Shown here: positions 1 to 5,561 of the stretch, piece after piece
How the letters are laid out: every line of letters starts with the position of its first letter
How positions within the stretch are numbered: the first letter of the stretch is position 1
Assembly: GCA_002420115.1 (NCBI GenBank)
Contig: DIHK01000048.1
Location: 50,346-60,482 of the forward strand
Source: Nitrospira sp. UBA5698
GTDB lineage: Bacteria > Nitrospirota > Nitrospiria > Nitrospirales > Nitrospiraceae
Direction: 5' to 3'
DNA: 10,137 nt
Notes under the pieces: generated by a model
What the model saw: the letters and a program-made list of their open reading frames with translations, nothing else
Databases searched by the model: none
Told to the model about the DNA's origin: nothing
Program-made: the position numbers and the translations under genes

Positions 1-1011
1 ATCGCCGTAACCTTCCACGATCGTGGTGTTGTCCTTGTCGATCGTGACGCGTTTGGCGCGGCCGAGATCGGTCAGCTTCACGTTCTCGAGCTTGATGCCG
101 ATGTCTTCAGAAATTACCTGGCCGCCGGTAAGGATTGCGATATCTTCCAGCATGGCCTTGCGGCGATCACCGAAGCCCGGAGCTTTGACGGCTACGACAT
201 TCAAGGTGCCGCGCAACTTGTTGACCACGAGGGTGGCCAGTGCTTCACCTTCGACTTCTTCCGCCAGGATGACGAGCGGCTTGCCCATCTTGGCCACTTG
301 CTCGAGCAACGGCAACAGATCCTTCATGCTGCTGATCTTCTTTTCGTTGATCAGGATGAGCGGCTCTTCCACGGAACATTCCATCCGCTCGGCATTCGTG
401 ACGAAGTACGGAGAAATGTAGCCGCGATCGAACTGCATGCCTTCGACCACGTCCAGTGAGGTGGTCATGGACTTGGCTTCTTCCACGGTGATGACGCCGT
501 CCTTGCCGACCTTTTCCATGGCTTCCGCGATCAAGTCACCGATGGTCTTGTCATTGTTGGCCGAGATCGTGCCCACTTGGGAGATCTCAGTCTTGTTTTG
601 GCAAGGCTTGCTGAGCTTCTTGAGCTCGGCGGTGATGGCCTCGACGGCCTTGTCGATGCCCCGCTTGATTTCCATGGGATTGGCACCGGCGGTGATGTTC
701 TTCGCGCCTTCCCGGAAGATGGCTTGGGCCAACACGGTGGCGGTGGTGGTGCCGTCACCAGCCGTGTCGCTGGTCTTGCTGGCTACTTCGCGAACCAGCT
801 GAGCGCCCATGTTTTCGTAGGGGTTCTTCAGTTCGACTTCCTTGGCCACCGTCACGCCGTCCTTGGTGATGGTCGGGGCGCCGAACTTCTTGTCGAGAAT
901 CGCATTCCGGCCCTTCGGGCCGAGGGTCGCCTTCACGGCGTCTGCGAGCTGGTTCACCCCTTTCAGGATGGAGGCGCGCGCTGTATCGCCGTACAAAAGT
1001 TGCTTTGCCAT
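1..1011 (-). CDS. groEL: Chaperonin GroEL (Hsp60), N-terminal 337 residues, truncated by the window edge
   Basis: The 60 kDa subunit of the double-ring cytoplasmic chaperonin, which encloses non-native proteins under the GroES lid and folds them with ATP. The ATG at 1011 begins MAKQLLYGDTARASILKG, and a GGAGG box at 1019-1023 sits 7 nt upstream, fixing the start. Visible landmarks are the nucleotide-binding segment TLGPKGRN (29-36), KDGVTVAKE (50-58) and GDGTTTATVL (85-94). D51 and D86 correspond to the ATP-hydrolysis aspartates D52 and D87 of the E. coli protein. The apical-domain stretch around residues 190-300 is present. The frame is open to base 1, so about 60 percent of a typical 545-residue GroEL is here, and the missing C-terminus is an edge effect, not a break. 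It follows groES by about 100 bp on the same strand, as in a standard groESL operon. Confidence 0.98.
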   Translation of the reverse strand, partial: MAKQLLYGDTARASILKGVNQLADAVKATLGPKGRNAILDKKFGAPTITKDGVTVAKEVELKNPYENMGAQLVREVASKTSDTAGDGTTTATVLAQAIFREGAKNITAGANPMEIKRGIDKAVEAITAELKKLSKPCQNKTEISQVGTISANNDKTIGDLIAEAMEKVGKDGVITVEEAKSMTTSLDVVEGMQFDRGYISPYFVTNAERMECSVEEPLILINEKKISSMKDLLPLLEQVAKMGKPLVILAEEVEGEALATLVVNKLRGTLNVVAVKAPGFGDRRKAMLEDIAILTGGQVISEDIGIKLENVKLTDLGRAKRVTIDKDNTTIVEGYGD

Positions 1012-1062
1012 TATCTTTCCTCCGTTTTAATCAAAAGTTGCGAAAGTTTGTACCGTTTAAAC

Positions 1063-1092
1063 GTCAGAACGTGCATCTCATCACGTTCCGAC
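1063..1092 (-). other. Stem-loop between groES and groEL
   Basis: On the minus (transcribed) strand, GTCGGAACGTG and CACGTTCTGAC form an 11-bp stem with one G-U pair and an 8-nt loop. It is followed directly by the 8-bp palindrome GTTTAAAC (1055-1062). No U-run follows, so it does not look like a standard intrinsic terminator. A role in transcript processing, stability, or setting the groES:groEL ratio is possible but is inference only. Confidence 0.6.
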
Positions 1093-1114
1093 CTGCCGAC
1101 TTTTCCACTGAATA

Positions 1115-1414
1115 TTAGGCCGTAAAGATCCCAAGGATGTCTTCTTCCTTGAGGATCAAGCACTCTTCGTCCTCAATGCGAAGCTTGCTGCCCGAATACT
1201 TGTCGAACAGGACATGATCGCCGACCTTGACGTTTTCCACCTTCTTGCCGACTGCTTGCACGACTCCCCGTTGAGGCTTCTCTTTTGCTGAATCCGGCAC
1301 ATAAATGCCACCGGCAGTCCGTTCCAACTCCTCGGTGTAGGTGACAAATACACGCTCGCCCAATGGCTGGAAGCCCTTGGCGATATTCTTCTTTTCCTTC
1401 TCAGCGGTACCCAT
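1115..1414 (-). CDS. groES: Co-chaperonin GroES (Hsp10), 99 residues
   Basis: The heptameric lid of the GroEL chamber. The family core is clear: LGERVFVTY (18-26), the mobile loop with AGGIYVPDSAKEKP (34-47), which docks on GroEL, then GVVQAVGKK (50-58), VGDHVLFDKYSG (64-75) and the ending LILKEEDILGIF (86-97). The frame is open further upstream to 1537, but the ATG at 1414 has a strong AGGAGGAGG box about 8 nt before it and gives the family's usual length, so the longer version is rejected. Residues 1-13 are a short charged N-terminal extension (GTAEKEKKNIAK) before the conserved fold, a few residues longer than in E. coli. It is first gene of the groES-groEL pair, with a heat-shock-like promoter roughly 100 bp upstream. 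Confidence 0.97.
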   Translation of the reverse strand: MGTAEKEKKNIAKGFQPLGERVFVTYTEELERTAGGIYVPDSAKEKPQRGVVQAVGKKVENVKVGDHVLFDKYSGSKLRIEDEECLILKEEDILGIFTA

Positions 1415-1514
1415 AGCAGAACCTCCTCCTGATGAAAGTGAACTCGTTAGATGTTGACGGTTTGGGAATTGAGCTGAACTCGCTTGCGATCCCAGCAGTC
1501 TTGTAACTGGTGTG

Positions 1515-1543
1515 GAGATAGGCCTTCGTTGCCCCAAGTCAAG
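1515..1543 (-). promoter_or_regulatory. Candidate heat-shock (sigma-32-like) promoter of groES-groEL
   Basis: Minus strand: CTTGACT (1543-1537), a 13-nt spacer, then GCCTATCTC (1523-1515). The sigma-32 consensus is CTTGAAA, 13-17 nt, CCCCATNTA. The -35 matches 6 of 7 positions and the -10 matches 5 of 8 informative positions. The same -35 core (TTGACT) would also serve sigma-70, though the -10 would then be poor. The implied transcript starts near 1508, giving a leader of about 95 nt. No CIRCE/HrcA inverted repeat was found, which fits sigma-factor rather than repressor control. The neighbouring gene encodes an RpoH-type sigma factor. Confidence 0.45.
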
Positions 1544-1607
1544 AGGCGAATCGAGGTTTTTTATCGCCTGGGCATTCTTCCCTCTCCTGACGGGTGCTCA
1601 TCATAAC

Positions 1608-1625
1608 GTATTGCGATATCAATAC
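1608..1625. repeat. Inverted repeat GTATTG-N6-CAATAC in the rpoH-groES gap
   Basis: A perfect 6-bp inverted repeat with a 6-bp centre, placed between the rpoH stop codon and the groES promoter, about 65 bp upstream of that promoter's -35 element. It could be an operator half-site pair or chance. Stability as RNA would be low because of its AT content. There is no T-tract, so it is not called a terminator. Confidence 0.3.
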
Positions 1626-1671
1626 TCTATGTCTATTTGGATGACCAGATAGGGTGAAATGGCCCAGGGTC

Positions 1672-2676
1672 TCATGACCGGAGGTGGTCAAAATCTTTAA
1701 TGTCTTTCTTCATGAAGTCACGGAGGCGTTTGATGATGCGTGTTTCTAACTGGCGGGTCCGTTCCTTTGTGATGCCATACTTCTCGCCGAGGTCATCCAA
1801 GGTCAGGGGATGGTCCGACAAAATACGATTTCTCAAAATGTCTTCGTCTCGCTCTTCCAGGGTATGAATGAATTCCGCAAGTTTGGCCCGAAAGAGAGTC
1901 TTCAACTGATGATCGGCGAGTTGTTCGTCCGCTGGTTCGTGATGGGACGGCAAGACATCGAGCAGGGTGTGTTCCTGGTCCTCACCGATCGGTTGGTCGA
2001 GCGACAGTTCCCAGTTACCGAGACGCTGATCCATTTCAACTACATCGCGTTCACGCACGTTCAAGCGATCCGCGAGTAATTTCGTGTCCGGCGCAAAACC
2101 CTCCCGTTCGAGCTTGGCCTTTTCCTTTTTGAGGTTATAGAACAGCTTTCGTTGGTCTTGCGTCGTGCCGACTTTCACCAGACGAAAGGTATGCAAGAGG
2201 TACCGGAGAATATAGGCTCGTGACCACCAGGCGGCATAGGCATAGAAGCGGACGTTCTTGGAAGGATCAAATTTTTTGATGGCCTGCATCAGGCCGACGT
2301 TCCCCTCTTGGATGAGATCCATGTGATCGGCGCCGGTGTGGAGATATTCGGCCGCGATCGACACGGAGACGCGCAAGTTGGCCATGATGAGCTTGACCGC
2401 CGCTTCCCGACTGCCATGGGTGCGGTATTCCTGAACGAGCTGGAGCTCTTCTTCTTTTGAAAGGTAGGGGTGCCGACGGACTTCTGCGAGGTACTGCTGC
2501 AGCGCGGTAACCGGCACCACGGCAGTGCTGTCGACGGGCTGGGGGCTGTCAGAGGCAGAAATATCCAGTACCAGCGACGCCGCGTCGGCCTCGATCTCCT
2601 TGTCATCCGTTGGTTCAAGGATTTCCGGTTCGAGGGTGTCGCCCGACTCGTCCTGTACGCGGTCCTGGGCACTCAT
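1672..2676 (-). CDS. rpoH: RNA polymerase heat-shock sigma factor, RpoH (sigma-32) family
   Basis: A 334-residue alternative sigma factor that directs RNA polymerase to heat-shock promoters. Region 1.2 starts at about residue 59 (LQQYLAEVRRHPYLSKEEE). Region 2 contains DLIQEGNVGLMQA (120-132) and FYAYAAWWSRAYI (144-156). The RpoH-specific box reads QRKLFYNLK (175-183; QRKLFFNLR in E. coli as I recall). Region 4.2 with the -35-binding helix-turn-helix is LTLDDLGEKYGITKERTRQLE (291-311). The protein is about 50 residues longer than E. coli RpoH because of an acidic, low-complexity N-terminus (15 Asp/Glu against 2 Lys/Arg in the first 50). The ATG at 2676 has no clear Shine-Dalgarno. An internal GTG at 2520 or 2517 would give a classic-length protein, so the start is uncertain. 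It lies directly upstream of groES-groEL, its probable targets. Confidence 0.9.
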   Translation of the reverse strand: MSAQDRVQDESGDTLEPEILEPTDDKEIEADAASLVLDISASDSPQPVDSTAVVPVTALQQYLAEVRRHPYLSKEEELQLVQEYRTHGSREAAVKLIMANLRVSVSIAAEYLHTGADHMDLIQEGNVGLMQAIKKFDPSKNVRFYAYAAWWSRAYILRYLLHTFRLVKVGTTQDQRKLFYNLKKEKAKLEREGFAPDTKLLADRLNVRERDVVEMDQRLGNWELSLDQPIGEDQEHTLLDVLPSHHEPADEQLADHQLKTLFRAKLAEFIHTLEERDEDILRNRILSDHPLTLDDLGEKYGITKERTRQLETRIIKRLRDFMKKDIKDFDHLRS

Positions 2677-2686
2677 GGCGAGCGTG

Positions 2687-2695
2687 ACTATAACA
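2687..2695 (-). promoter_or_regulatory. Extended -10 promoter immediately upstream of rpoH
   Basis: The minus strand reads TGTTATAGT: a TG dinucleotide one base before TATAGT (5 of 6 matches to TATAAT). No recognisable -35 lies at 16-18 bp. The hexamer ends only 10 nt before the annotated ATG, so transcription would start within about 5 nt of it. That means either a nearly leaderless mRNA or a true start codon further downstream. Confidence 0.4.
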
Positions 2696-2808
2696 GAATT
2701 GTGGGGCCGGAGGAGAGGCCGATGAAGTGCGACTGGGATGGGCTCTCCATGCGGTTGGTCGGACCGATTTGGTCCTGCATTTCCTACGTTCCTGGTTTCA
2801 TGCTCAAC

Positions 2809-2860
2809 GTTTCAAGTTATGGAACCAAAAACCCCAAACTTGAAACCTGAAACTTGAAAC
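2809..2860. repeat. Three copies of an AACTTGAAAC repeat, two direct and one inverted
   Basis: GTTTCAAGTT (2809-2818) is the exact reverse complement of AACTTGAAAC at 2837-2846 and again at 2851-2860. The two direct copies extend to 11 bp as AAACTTGAAAC (2836-2846 and 2850-2860), with related GAAAC units around them. The inverted copy and the first direct copy can form a perfect 10-bp stem with an 18-nt loop. It lies in the divergent intergenic region between rpoH and the porter gene. Each copy contains CTTGAAA, identical to the sigma-32 -35 consensus, but no matching -10 was found at the right spacing on either strand, so a promoter is not called. Confidence 0.75.
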
Positions 2861-2874
2861 ATAAAACTCTGAAT

Positions 2875-2895
2875 CGCGACTCGTGACGAGTTGCG
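2875..2895. other. Compact hairpin in the rpoH/porter divergent region
   Basis: CGCGACTCG, loop TGA, CGAGTTGCG: a 9-bp stem with one G-U position and a triloop. It lies between the AACTTGAAAC repeats and the porter promoter, about 60 bp upstream of that promoter's -35. There is no T-run on either side, so it is not a clear terminator. A protein-binding palindrome is equally possible. Confidence 0.45.
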
Positions 2896-2953
2896 TGATC
2901 CAAGTGAGTTCGTGCTGAACCGTCATGAGTCAGGTGGGATGGGCCAGCCTCTC

Positions 2954-2983
2954 TTGCGCCCTTCAAAGGGGCTCCCCTATAGT
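2954..2983 (+). promoter_or_regulatory. Sigma-70-like promoter of the NarK-family porter
   Basis: TTGCGC (2954-2959) and TATAGT (2978-2983) are separated by 18 bp; they match 4 of 6 and 5 of 6 consensus positions. Transcription would begin near 2990, leaving a leader of about 20 nt that carries the ribosome binding site GGGGAGGA (2997-3004). Confidence 0.55.
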
Positions 2984-3009
2984 GCCTGGCTGAATAGGGG
3001 AGGATTCGG

Positions 3010-4212
3010 ATGTCCGAGATCCGGCAGATTCTGAAAAGCGGCCATTGGCCATCGCTGACTGGGGCATGGCTGCACCTCACGGTCAGTTTTATGGTCTGGT
3101 TGCTTGTCGCAGCGATGAGCATTCCTCTCGTTACGGCGCTGCAATTAAGTGATGCGGAGATCGCCTGGTTGGTATCCTTGCCTCTTCTCGGCGGGGCCTT
3201 GTTGCGGATGGTCGCGGGATGGAGCGCAGATCGGCTGGGGGCACGGCAGACGGCGGTCGTGATTCTTGTCGTGGAGTTGCTGGTGTTGTTGTGGGGATGG
3301 CTCGGGGTGGCTGGCTACGGAGCTGCGCTGGTGTTTTCTCTCGGTCTTGGTGTGGCTGGGGCGAGTTTCGCCGTTGCGCTTCCAATTGCCAGCCGTGCCT
3401 ATCCATCATCGGCACAGGGGTTCATCCTGGGCCTTGCTGCTTCAGGGAATGTCGGGACGGTCCTGATCCTCTTCTTGGCGCCGCGCTGGGCTGCTGCCAT
3501 GGACTGGCATCAGGTCTGCGGGGTGATGGCCGCTGTTGTTGCCGCGACTCTGGTAGGGTTTGAGTTGCTGGTTCCACGGATGACACCGGCTCCCGAGGCC
3601 CGCGAGGGGGCCTGGTGGTATCATGTTGCGGAACTGATCCGTCAGCGATCGGCTTATTGGCTCTGCTTCCTCTATGCGATTACGTTTGGCGGCTTTGTGG
3701 GGCTTTGTAGTGTGATCCCGCTGTTGCTGCATGACGTGTATCGGCTCGAGGCCATTGAGGCTGGGATTGTCGCAGCCTTCTGTGGGTTGGTCGGCAGCCT
3801 GATTCGTCCGATCGGCGGGTATGTTGCCGATCGCCAAGGGGGACTCCGGGCACTCTATTATGTGTTGCCGGCTATCGCAGGGGCGGTGGTTGCAGTCGTC
3901 AGTCCGTCGCACACTATGGGTGTGGCGATGATGGTGGTGGCGACGGCAGCCACGGGATTCGGGAACGGTGTGGTTTTTCAGCTCGTCGCTGAATGGTTTC
4001 CCCGAAACATCGGACTGGCCTCGGGTGTGGTCGGTGCGGCAGGGGCCGTTGGTGGATTTGTCCTGCCGATGCTCATCGGCACGATGAAAGGGCTCTCAGG
4101 GAGCTACGAGTTAGGGTTTTGGCTGTTTGCCGGGCTGGCGGTCTGTGCATGGGGGACCGTGATGGTGGCGTTACGCTCGAACGGATCGTCCGCGGTGAAT
4201 CTTCCTTCCTGA
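3010..4212 (+). CDS. Nitrate/nitrite porter of the NarK/NNP type (major facilitator superfamily)
   Basis: A 400-residue inner-membrane transporter with about 12 hydrophobic helices. The NNP-family signatures are visible in both halves: GVAGASFAVALPIASRAYP (114-132) followed by GFILGLAASGNVGTVL (137-152), and ATGFGNGVVFQLVAEWFP (314-331) followed by GLASGVVGAAGAVGGF (335-350). R66 in helix 2 (LLRMVAGWSADRLGAR) and R266 in helix 8 (LIRPIGGYVADRQGG) occupy the places of the two anion-binding arginines of E. coli NarK. Substrate is therefore nitrate and/or nitrite; the sequence cannot give direction or preference. The ATG at 3010 has GGGGAGGA six bases upstream. It has its own promoter, is divergent from rpoH, and is followed 76 bp later by ribBA. 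In a nitrite oxidiser it could import nitrite or export nitrate. Confidence 0.88.
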   Translation: MSEIRQILKSGHWPSLTGAWLHLTVSFMVWLLVAAMSIPLVTALQLSDAEIAWLVSLPLLGGALLRMVAGWSADRLGARQTAVVILVVELLVLLWGWLGVAGYGAALVFSLGLGVAGASFAVALPIASRAYPSSAQGFILGLAASGNVGTVLILFLAPRWAAAMDWHQVCGVMAAVVAATLVGFELLVPRMTPAPEAREGAWWYHVAELIRQRSAYWLCFLYAITFGGFVGLCSVIPLLLHDVYRLEAIEAGIVAAFCGLVGSLIRPIGGYVADRQGGLRALYYVLPAIAGAVVAVVSPSHTMGVAMMVVATAATGFGNGVVFQLVAEWFPRNIGLASGVVGAAGAVGGFVLPMLIGTMKGLSGSYELGFWLFAGLAVCAWGTVMVALRSNGSSAVNLPS

Positions 4213-4270
4213 ACATCCCCGTGATGTTGAGCCGCCGGCAAAAAAATCATATTCAAGGTTCGGTCTGAAA

Positions 4271-4279
4271 TGCTAGATT
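4271..4279 (+). promoter_or_regulatory. Possible extended -10 promoter just before ribBA
   Basis: TGCTAGATT (TG, one base, then TAGATT, 4 of 6 matches) ends 9 nt before the ribBA ATG. A weak -35-like TTCAAG lies 16 bp upstream at 4252-4257. The arrangement resembles that in front of rpoH and would give an almost leaderless message. No FMN riboswitch fits in the 76-bp gap, and none of its conserved sequence was recognised. Read-through from the porter gene is an alternative. Confidence 0.25.
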
Positions 4280-4288
4280 GGGGACCTT

Positions 4289-5497
4289 ATGCCCAACCCG
4301 TTCAATCACATTGAAGACGCGATCCGTGACATCAAGAAGGGGAAGTTCATCATCCTCGTTGACGACGAAGACCGTGAAAACGAGGGTGATCTTGTCATCG
4401 CTGCGGAAAAAGTTACCCCGCAGGCGATCAATTTCATGGCGAAGCATGCCCGCGGCCTGATTTGTTTGGCATTGACACCTGAACGGGTGGAAGAATTGCA
4501 GCTACCGCAGCAGGCGGCGGAGAATACCGCCACGTTCGGGACAGCGTTTACGGTCTCGATCGATGCGCGTAAAGATATTACGACCGGCATTTCTGCCGCC
4601 GATCGAGCCACGACTATTCATGTGGCGATCGACCCAAAATGTAAGCCGAGTGACCTCGCTCGTCCTGGCCATGTGTTCCCACTCAAGGCGCAAACCGGGG
4701 GCGTGCTTCGGCGTGCCGGCCAAACGGAAGGGTCGGTTGATCTGGCACGGTTGGCCGGGCTCAAGCCTGCCGGAGTAATCTGCGAGATCATGAATGCCGA
4801 CGGGACGATGGCTCGTGTGCCTGAGCTGGCGAAGTTTGCCAAGACTCATAAGTTGAAGATGGTGACGGTGAAGGCCCTGATCGAATACCGGATGCATAGG
4901 GAAACCTTCGTCAAGCGGGTGACGAGCGCGCGACTGCCCACGACATTCGGGGAGTTCGAGGCGGTAGCCTTCGAAAATCAAATCGACGGTGTGACCCACA
5001 TCGCGCTGGTGAAGGGGCGAGTCGAGGGTGGGGAGCCGACGCTCGTTCGCGTCCATTCCGGATGTCTGACCGCTGATGCGTTGGGCTCGCTGCGGTGCGA
5101 TTGTCGCGATCAGCTCCACTCCGCAATGGAGATCATTCAAAAGGACGGCCGGGGAGTGCTGTTGTATTTGAATCAGGAGGGCCGAGGTATTGGGTTGCTC
5201 AACAAGATTAAAGCCTATGGTCTCCAAGATCGAGGCAGTGACACAGTTGAAGCCAATCTGCAGCTTGGTTTCAAGGCCGATCTTCGTGATTATGGGGTCG
5301 GCGCGCAAATCTTGGCAAATCTTGGTCTGCACCAGATTCGGTTGATCACGAATAACCCGAGGAAGATTATTGGGATCGAAGGCTATGGCCTCAAGGTCGT
5401 GGAGCGTGTTCCCATTGAGATTCCCCCCCGCGCCGCGAATGTTCGGTATCTTCGAACCAAGAAAGCAAAGCTGGGGCATCTCCTCAAGAAAGTCTGA
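4289..5497 (+). CDS. ribBA: Bifunctional riboflavin enzyme RibBA: DHBP synthase / GTP cyclohydrolase II
   Basis: A 402-residue cytoplasmic fusion catalysing the two entry reactions of riboflavin synthesis. The N-terminal half makes 3,4-dihydroxy-2-butanone 4-phosphate from ribulose 5-phosphate; DDEDRENEGD (25-34), TGISAADRATTI (99-110) and RPGHVFPL (125-132) are intact. The C-terminal half (from about 205) opens GTP. It has the zinc cysteines C259, C270 and C272 at the expected spacing, QEGRGIGLLNKIKAYGLQD (296-314), DTVEANLQLGF (318-328) and TNNPRKI (354-360). One departure: the metal-site motif reads VHSGCLTAD where the common form is VHSECLTGD. The ATG at 4289 matches the family start; the upstream GGGGA is a weak ribosome binding site. 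ribH follows 64 bp later. Genes for RibD and riboflavin synthase are not in the window. Confidence 0.96.
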   Translation: MPNPFNHIEDAIRDIKKGKFIILVDDEDRENEGDLVIAAEKVTPQAINFMAKHARGLICLALTPERVEELQLPQQAAENTATFGTAFTVSIDARKDITTGISAADRATTIHVAIDPKCKPSDLARPGHVFPLKAQTGGVLRRAGQTEGSVDLARLAGLKPAGVICEIMNADGTMARVPELAKFAKTHKLKMVTVKALIEYRMHRETFVKRVTSARLPTTFGEFEAVAFENQIDGVTHIALVKGRVEGGEPTLVRVHSGCLTADALGSLRCDCRDQLHSAMEIIQKDGRGVLLYLNQEGRGIGLLNKIKAYGLQDRGSDTVEANLQLGFKADLRDYGVGAQILANLGLHQIRLITNNPRKIIGIEGYGLKVVERVPIEIPPRAANVRYLRTKKAKLGHLLKKV

Positions 5498-5561
5498 GAG
5501 GGTAGGCCGTCCCGGCACGATCCAGCATTGGCCGGTAGATGAATGTGGAGTTCTTGAACTC

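Noticed and set aside
577..1125. Plus-strand 182-codon frame opposite the groEL start
   Set aside because: Antisense shadow of groEL with no ribosome binding site or family features.
1439..1482. Direct repeat TGAACTCG at 1439-1446 and 1475-1482 in the groES leader
   Set aside because: Eight bases, two copies, no symmetry and no relation to a known site; likely chance.
1415..1537. Upstream open extension of groES giving a 140-residue protein
   Set aside because: The ATG at 1414 has a very strong AGGAGGAGG ribosome binding site and gives normal GroES length; the extension has no family similarity and covers the likely 5' leader.
1672..1683. GGTC-ATGA-GACC hairpin over the rpoH stop codon as a terminator
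   Set aside because: Four-pair stem with no U-tract; too weak.
2839..2859. Sigma-32 promoter at the CTTGAAA copies in the AACTTGAAAC repeats
   Set aside because: No CCCCATNTA-like -10 occurs 13-17 bp downstream on either strand.
4212..4228. AACATC-N5-GATGTT stem as a terminator after the porter gene
   Set aside because: Only six base pairs, mostly A-T, and no following U-run; the A-rich stretch downstream is on the wrong strand for termination of this gene.
4213..4288. FMN riboswitch before ribBA
   Set aside because: The gap is only 76 bp and none of the conserved RFN-element sequence was recognised.
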